NCBI GenBank assembly: GCA_003157675.1
Contig: PMKG01000417.1
Location: forward strand, 1-10,486
Direction of reading: 5' to 3'
Source of the DNA: Acidobacteriota bacterium
Lineage (GTDB): Bacteria; Acidobacteriota; Vicinamibacteria; Vicinamibacterales; Fen-181
DNA: 10,486 bases
Shown: positions 6,452 through 10,486 of the stretch, piece after piece
How the letters are laid out: each line of letters starts with the position of its first letter
Position numbering within the stretch: the first letter of the stretch is position 1
Notes under the pieces: model-generated
What the model was told of the DNA's origin: nothing
Seen by the model: only the letters and a program-made list of their open reading frames with translations
Database searches by the model: none
Program-made: the position numbers and the translations under genes

Positions 6452-7699
6452 TCATTGTACCTTGTGCGCCTCGACCCGCCGCATGACGGTCCGCCCGAGC
6501 CGCTCGATGCCCTCCTCGATCTGTTCGTCCCGCGCGTTGCTGAAGTTGAGCCGCATCGTGTTGTGGCCGCCGCCGCCAGGGAAGAACGGCGCGCCGGGCA
6601 CGAAGGCCACCTTCTCCTTCACGGCGTCCTTCAGCAGTTCGGCGGTGTCCAGCCAGTCCGGAGTCGTCGCCCACAGGAACAGTCCGCCCTGCGGCCTCGT
6701 CCACCGGACGCCGAGCGACGCGTCGGGGAACGCCTTCTCGAGCGCCGCCAGCATCACATTCCGACGGTGGCCGTAGACCTCGCGGATCCGGTGGACGTGC
6801 CGGTCGATGAACCCGCCGCGTCCGACCTCGTAGGCGACCATCTGGTCGAACGTGCTGCACTGCAGGTCGGTCCCCTGCTTGGCCTGGACGAACTTGTTGA
6901 TGACGTCCTTGGGCGCCACGATCCACGCCATGCGCAGGCCGGGCGCCAGCGTCTTGCTGAACGTACTCAGGTAGATGACGTTGCCGGTGTACTTCCCGTT
7001 GTGCTCGCACTCCAGGCACTCGGCGTCGATGACGACGAGCGGCTTGATGTGCTCGCCCTCGTAGCGCAGCTGCCCATACGGGTCGTCCTCGATGATCGGG
7101 ATGCCGTAGTGATCCGAGATGCGGATCAGCTCCTGCCGCCGTTCGAGCGGCATCGTCACGCCGGTCGGGTTCTGGAAGTTGGGCAACGCGTAGATGAACT
7201 TCGGCCCGGCCCGGAGCGCGTCCTCCAGCTGGCTCGTCACCATCCCGTCGTCGTCGGCCGGAACGGTGGCGAACTCGGCGCCGTACATCGTGAACGCCTG
7301 CAGCGCCCCGAGGTAGGTCGGGTTCTCCATCAGCAGCTTGTCACCCGGGTTGACCAGGATCTTCCCGATGAGATCGAGCGCCTGCTGCGAGCCGCTGGTG
7401 ATGAGGACGTTGTCGATGTCGACCACGATCCCGTACCGCGCCATGTGGCGGACGATCATCTCGCGCAGCGGCGGGTAGCCCTCCGTCGTGCTGTACTGCA
7501 GGGCGATCCGCCCCTTGGTCTCGAGCACCGCCTCGGCGGCCTCCTTCACCTCCTCGACCGGGAACAGGTCCGGGCCCGGCAGGCCGCCGGCGAACGAGAT
7601 GATGTCGGGCTGCGTCGTGAACTTGAGCAGCTCGCGGATGATCGAGCTGGTCATCCGCTGCGTGCGCTGGGCGTATCGCTGCTTCCACAAGGTGCTCAT
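6452..7699 (-). CDS. PLP-dependent aminotransferase, LysN / 2-aminoadipate (KAT II-like) group
   Basis: A 415-aa fold-type I class I/II aminotransferase. From memory its sequence runs closely parallel to Thermus LysN, which transaminates 2-aminoadipate and also branched-chain and aromatic amino acids. The mammalian relative AADAT is kynurenine aminotransferase II. Visible features are SFAGGLPGPDLFP (35-47), QYSTTEGYPPLRE (68-80), GSQQALDL (103-110), NFQNPTG (174-180, N177 near PLP), EDDPYGQL (204-211), the Schiff-base lysine K249 in STFSKTLAPGLR, QAKQGTDLQC, and a C-terminal arginine in NTMRLNFSNA for substrate carboxylate. There is no MocR-type DNA-binding domain. The ATG at 7699 has GAGGAG 6 nt upstream. 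It lies 19 nt after the class V enzyme and 4 nt before DUF362. The true substrate cannot be fixed from sequence. Confidence 0.92.
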   Translation of the reverse strand: MSTLWKQRYAQRTQRMTSSIIRELLKFTTQPDIISFAGGLPGPDLFPVEEVKEAAEAVLETKGRIALQYSTTEGYPPLREMIVRHMARYGIVVDIDNVLITSGSQQALDLIGKILVNPGDKLLMENPTYLGALQAFTMYGAEFATVPADDDGMVTSQLEDALRAGPKFIYALPNFQNPTGVTMPLERRQELIRISDHYGIPIIEDDPYGQLRYEGEHIKPLVVIDAECLECEHNGKYTGNVIYLSTFSKTLAPGLRMAWIVAPKDVINKFVQAKQGTDLQCSTFDQMVAYEVGRGGFIDRHVHRIREVYGHRRNVMLAALEKAFPDASLGVRWTRPQGGLFLWATTPDWLDTAELLKDAVKEKVAFVPGAPFFPGGGGHNTMRLNFSNARDEQIEEGIERLGRTVMRRVEAHKVQ

Positions 7700-7718
7700 G
7701 CGTCACTCCTCGTACGGG

Positions 7719-8915
7719 CTAGGTCACCCTCGTGGACGGTGCGTCGCCGAACGCTCGGTCGGCGATCACCTGCCCGAGCGTGTCCACCAGGCGGTCGAGC
7801 TCCTCGAACGTGTTGTAGAAATGCGGCGAGACCCGGATGCCGACCTTCGGCCGGTAGTCGACGAGCACGTCGCGCGCCTTGAGGCCGCGCGACGCCGGCA
7901 GCGCGTCGGGCACGTCGATGGCGACCGTGCCCGCCACCCGCTCGGGGTCGCGCGAGGTGGGCGTCGACCACCCGCGCCGGTCGACCAGCTCGAGCAGGTG
8001 CGCCGTCATCCGCTTCGAATGCTCGCGGATCCGCTCGACGCCGACCCGGCCCACGATCTCGAGGCCGGGCAGCGCGGCGTAATAGGCCGGGATTGGCGGC
8101 GTGCCGTTCATCAACCGCATGGCGTCCTCCCGCAGTTCGCCGTCGTCGACGTCGAACGCGAAGGGGCGGGTGAGCGCCAGCCAGCCGGTGAAGCGCGGGT
8201 GGAGCGTCGCGAGCAGGTCGGGGCGCGCGTAGAGGAACCCGTTGCCCGGGCCGCCACACAGCCACTTGAGACAGCCGCCGGTCGCGAAGTCGACGCCGAG
8301 GCGCGTCACGTCCAGCGGAACGATCCCCGCCGACTGGTACACGTCCAGCATGGTCAGCGCGCCGACGTGGCGCGCGCGTTCCACCACCGGCCGGGGGTCG
8401 ACGATGAACGAGGTGCGGAAGAGCACGTGCGAGAAGGCGACGACGAGCGTCGTCTCGTCGATGGCCTCCACCAGGCGCTGTTCGTCGACGTTCAGATCCG
8501 CTCCCGCGGGCACCACGCGCACGTCGAACCCGAGCGGAATCTGGGCGCGGTAGAGGTGGATCATCGACGGGAAGTCGGCGGCCGCGCAGACGATCGTGCG
8601 GCGCCGCCCCTCCGGCTTCAGGCACGAGAGCGCGGCCATCTGCGCCGACGTCACGTTATCGTGCATGCACACCGATCCCGCGGGGGCGCCGACGATCGAC
8701 GCGACGGCGCTTCCGACCTCGAGCGCCATCTCCCACCAGCGTTCCTCCCACGCCCGCACGCCGCGCGTGGCCCACGTGTCGGCGTACTCGGCCAGCGAGC
8801 GGGCCGCCTCGCGCGGCATCGCGCCGAGCGAGTTGCTGATCATGTAGAGCGTGCGGTGAAGGATGGGGAACTCGTCGCGCCAGGTCGCGAGCGCGCCAGG
8901 TGAGGCCGGAAACAT
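7719..8915 (-). CDS. Kynureninase-like class V PLP-dependent enzyme
   Basis: A 398-aa fold-type I PLP enzyme. The arrangement matches the kynureninase branch of class V aminotransferases: NSLGAMPREA near the N-terminus (28-37), SHVLFRTSF (162-170), the cofactor aspartate in MLDVYQSAGIVPLDV (D191), the PLP lysine in GGCLKWLCGGPGNGFLY (K217), the segment FTGWLALTRPFAFD (242-255), and NGTPPIPAYYAALPGLEIV (270-288). Kynureninases hydrolyse kynurenine or 3-hydroxykynurenine to anthranilates and alanine. Here the usual GW-(F/W)-GH motif is GWLAL, so the substrate pocket differs and the specific reaction is uncertain; a cysteine-desulfurase-like or other beta-lyase is possible. The ATG at 8915 has no Shine-Dalgarno sequence, but TACTAT lies 6 nt upstream, suggesting a leaderless transcript. 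It is the first gene of the PLP-enzyme/DUF362 operon. Confidence 0.88.
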   Translation of the reverse strand: MFPASPGALATWRDEFPILHRTLYMISNSLGAMPREAARSLAEYADTWATRGVRAWEERWWEMALEVGSAVASIVGAPAGSVCMHDNVTSAQMAALSCLKPEGRRRTIVCAAADFPSMIHLYRAQIPLGFDVRVVPAGADLNVDEQRLVEAIDETTLVVAFSHVLFRTSFIVDPRPVVERARHVGALTMLDVYQSAGIVPLDVTRLGVDFATGGCLKWLCGGPGNGFLYARPDLLATLHPRFTGWLALTRPFAFDVDDGELREDAMRLMNGTPPIPAYYAALPGLEIVGRVGVERIREHSKRMTAHLLELVDRRGWSTPTSRDPERVAGTVAIDVPDALPASRGLKARDVLVDYRPKVGIRVSPHFYNTFEELDRLVDTLGQVIADRAFGDAPSTRVT

Positions 8916-8921
8916 GAGCAG

Positions 8922-8927
8922 ATAGTA
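8922..8927 (-). promoter_or_regulatory. Candidate -10 box for a leaderless transcript
   Basis: The minus strand reads GATACTATCTGCTC immediately before the ATG at 8915. TACTAT ends 6 nt before the A of the ATG, the spacing expected if transcription starts at the start codon. No Shine-Dalgarno sequence and no convincing -35 are visible. Confidence 0.45.
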
Positions 8928-8946
8928 TCATTCGCAGGGACTGAAG

Positions 8947-9060
8947 ACAGGGATCAGGGGTCGGGGATCAGGGGTCAGGATTCGGGATTCGAGGCTCCGA
9001 GAGTGACTGCAGGTCGTGCTCGCAGGTCCTCGCCCCCGATCCCTGATCCCCGAATCCTAC
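8947..9060. repeat. Heptad-repeat element C between divergent genes
   Basis: The left arm, 8947-8990, contains units GGATCAG, GGGTCGG, GGATCAG, GGGTCAG, then GATTCGG. It has four G-runs at 8950-8974 with loops of 2-4 nt, a canonical G-quadruplex pattern. A unique centre of about 40 nt (8991-9030) follows, then a C-rich arm at 9031-9060 (CCCCGAT, CCCTGAT, CCCCGAAT) that is the approximate reverse complement. It fills most of the 154-nt gap between the class V enzyme and the methyltransferase. The open frame running into the methyltransferase through this repeat (from 9016) is an artefact. Confidence 0.85.
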
Positions 9061-9069
9061 AGGGAACCC

Positions 9070-9843
9070 ATGGCAACAGAAGGCTGGCGCGGCTGGGACG
9101 AGTACGCGCGGTTCTACGACTGGGAGAACGCGCGGACGATGGGGCGGAAAGACGTGCGGTTCTGGCAGGATTTCGCCAGGCGGGAAGGGGAGCCGCTGCT
9201 CGAGTTGGGCTGCGGGACCGGCCGAATCCTCATCCCGGTCGCACGGACCGGCGCCCGCGTCGTCGGCGTCGACCGGTCGGAGCCGATGCTGGCCTACGCC
9301 GGCGACAGGGCCCGACGGCTGCCGCGGGTCCGGCGTCCCGAGCTGGTGCGCGCCGACATCCGGGCGCTGCCGTTTCCGGACCGGTCGTTCTCGGCCGTCA
9401 TGGCGCCGTACGGCATCCTGCAGTCGCTGACCCGGGAACAGGACCTCGCGGCGACGCTCGCCGAGGCGGCGCGCGTGCTGAAGCGGGGCGGAACGCTTGG
9501 CATCGACCTCGTACCCGACCTGCCGGCCTGGGACGAATACCGGGACCGCACGAGGCTTCGCGGCAGGATCGGCCGCTCCGGAAGCCGCGTCACCCTCGTG
9601 GAGTCGGTGCGGCAGGACCGGCGCAGGAAGCTGACGATCTTCGACCAGGAGTATGTCGAGACCGGTGGCGGGCGGACCCGGCGGCACCGGTTCTCGCTGA
9701 CGTTCAGAACGCTGCCGCTGCCCCAGGTGGCGGCGCGGGTCGAGAACGCCGGGTTTCGGGTGACGGCCGTGCTGGGCGACTACCGCGGGCGGGCCTGGGA
9801 CCTGCGGGCGGACGTCTGGCTGCTGATGGCGGCGCGCAGATGA
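9070..9843 (+). CDS. Class I SAM-dependent methyltransferase
   Basis: A 257-aa soluble Rossmann-fold methyltransferase. Motif I is LELGCGTGR at 44-52. The acidic residue that binds the SAM ribose is D68 in VVGVDRS. Motif II, RADIRALPFPDRSF, gives D96 near the adenine, and LAATLAEAARVLKRGGTLGI is the usual 'acceptor loop and beta-5' region. The second half (about 135-257), with IFDQEY, RRHRFSLTFRTLPLP and an ending RADVWLLMAARR, resembles methyltransferases annotated only as family 11/25. The substrate is unknown. I start at ATG 9070 (MATEGWRGWDEYARFYD). Eighteen further residues could be read upstream, but they come from heptad repeat C. The ribosome site is weak (AGGGA). It lies 53 nt before the receptor gene, which has its own -10 box. 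Confidence 0.88.
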   Translation: MATEGWRGWDEYARFYDWENARTMGRKDVRFWQDFARREGEPLLELGCGTGRILIPVARTGARVVGVDRSEPMLAYAGDRARRLPRVRRPELVRADIRALPFPDRSFSAVMAPYGILQSLTREQDLAATLAEAARVLKRGGTLGIDLVPDLPAWDEYRDRTRLRGRIGRSGSRVTLVESVRQDRRRKLTIFDQEYVETGGGRTRRHRFSLTFRTLPLPQVAARVENAGFRVTAVLGDYRGRAWDLRADVWLLMAARR

Positions 9844-9855
9844 ACCGACTGCGCC

Positions 9856-9861
9856 TATAAT
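9856..9861 (+). promoter_or_regulatory. Consensus -10 box (TATAAT) before the receptor gene
   Basis: A perfect TATAAT stands out in this GC-rich DNA, 35 nt before the ATG at 9897. No -35 consensus is present 16-18 nt upstream, where the end of the methyltransferase gene lies. GAGGAG at 9882-9887 is the ribosome site. Confidence 0.5.
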
Positions 9862-9896
9862 CACTTCTCCCGTCGGAACCCGAGGAGACCCCCGGC

Positions 9897-10486
9897 ATGA
9901 AACGCGCGGCGTTGGTCGTGGCGGTTTTGCTGCTCGGCACGTTCGGCGCGACGGCGGCGGCACAGGCTCCGAGGGGCCGAATCGAGGGCAAGGTGTCCGA
10001 CGCCTCGGGCCTCCCGCTGCCCGGCGTGACCGTCTCGCTGACGCATGAGGCGGGACCGCCGCTCGTGGTGCACACCGACGAAGTCGGGCGCTTCGTTTTC
10101 GACGTGCCCTACGGGCGCTACACGCTGACGGCCGAGCTGTCGGGGTTCGAATCCGCCGTCCGTCCCAACCTCGCGGCCGGCGTCGAGCCGCTCGTCCTCG
10201 ACCTGGTGCTTAATCTCGGCGGGTTCGAGGAGCAGACGCAGGTCGTCGCGCAGGCTCCACGCGTGTTCACCTCGGCGGAGCCGACGGCGCCGGCGACGGT
10301 GGACCGCGAGATCATCAAGATGGCCCCCGTACCGGGGATGCGATACGACTCGGCGCTCCCGCTGCTGCCGGGTGCCGTGCGCGGGCCGGACGGCCTCATC
10401 AGCGTATCGGGCGCGCGGTCGTGGCAGGGCGCCGTGCTCCTCGATCACATGCGGGAGAGCGACCCGTTCTCGGGGGAGCCGAGGCT
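9897..10486 (+). CDS. TonB-dependent receptor with carboxypeptidase-regulatory-like domain (partial, C-terminus outside window)
   Basis: The open frame runs from the ATG at 9897 to the right edge, about 196 codons, with no stop. The first 23 residues are a signal peptide (MKRAALVVAVLLLG, with small residues before AQA). Residues about 26-108 form a carboxypeptidase D regulatory-like (transthyretin-like) domain: GRIEGKVSDASGLPLPGVTV, then TDEVGRFVFDVPYGRYTLTA and LSGFES. A linker GGFEEQTQVVAQAP follows. From about 145 there is a plug-domain start, LPLLPGAVRGPDGLISVSGA, then VLLDHMRESDPFSGE. This order is typical of the large Oar-like outer-membrane receptors that are abundant in Acidobacteriota. 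The beta-barrel is not in the window. The ligand is unknown. GAGGAG lies 9 nt upstream. Confidence 0.87.
   Translation, partial: MKRAALVVAVLLLGTFGATAAAQAPRGRIEGKVSDASGLPLPGVTVSLTHEAGPPLVVHTDEVGRFVFDVPYGRYTLTAELSGFESAVRPNLAAGVEPLVLDLVLNLGGFEEQTQVVAQAPRVFTSAEPTAPATVDREIIKMAPVPGMRYDSALPLLPGAVRGPDGLISVSGARSWQGAVLLDHMRESDPFSGEPR

Noticed and set aside
8947..9060. Mobile element or transposon end
   Set aside because: The inverted arms are low-complexity heptads without a transposase, target-site duplication or unique terminal sequence.
9861..10448. Minus-strand open frame opposite the receptor gene
   Set aside because: The plus strand carries a signal peptide, a regulatory domain and a plug domain in one frame with a ribosome site, so the minus frame is its shadow.

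Overview
The window is very GC-rich and densely coded. It looks like a chromosomal segment of a soil or sediment bacterium, most likely an Acidobacteriota member of the Vicinamibacteria type. That placement is an inference. It rests on the start of a carboxypeptidase-regulatory-domain/TonB-dependent receptor with a typical acidobacterial N-terminus, a TPR-thioredoxin fusion, and intergenic heptad repeats of the GGGATCA/GGGGTCA kind. No tRNA, rRNA, CRISPR array, transposase or phage gene was seen.

Layout. (1) Positions 1-1651, minus strand: a small unknown protein, an HMG-CoA-lyase-like DRE-TIM metallolyase, and the N-terminal third of a MacB/LolD-type ABC ATPase. They form one operon with a 36-nt gap and then a 4-nt ATGA overlap, and a TTGACA-N17-TACTTG promoter lies in front. 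(2) 1864-2916, plus strand: an exported TPR plus thioredoxin-like (TlpA/ResA type) protein, divergent from (1) and convergent with the next gene. (3) 2948-8915, minus strand: five genes read from right to left. They are a kynureninase-like class V PLP enzyme, a LysN/KAT-II-like aminotransferase, a DUF362 protein, an AI-2E-family (PerM) membrane protein, and a tRNA-dihydrouridine synthase that looks like eukaryotic Dus3. The first three are tightly spaced (19 nt and 4 nt) and are probably one transcription unit. The last two are each preceded by an intergenic repeat element. (4) 9070-10486, plus strand: a SAM-dependent methyltransferase, then the start of a TonB-dependent receptor that runs off the window.

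The most unusual non-coding content is a family of three palindromic heptad-repeat elements (about 4045-4196, 5278-5364 and 8947-9060). Each has a G-rich heptad arm, a unique centre and a C-rich heptad arm. The G-rich arms meet the canonical G-quadruplex pattern. The elements sit exactly at gene ends, and one supplies a stop codon. They also create false N-terminal extensions in open reading frames.

The most interesting proteins are three. The first is the Dus3-like bacterial dihydrouridine synthase. The second is the HMG-CoA-lyase homologue, which has glutamine where the family's catalytic cysteine should be. The third is the pair of PLP enzymes whose relatives act at the kynurenine branch point, coupled to a DUF362 protein. 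I see no defence system or biosynthetic cluster.
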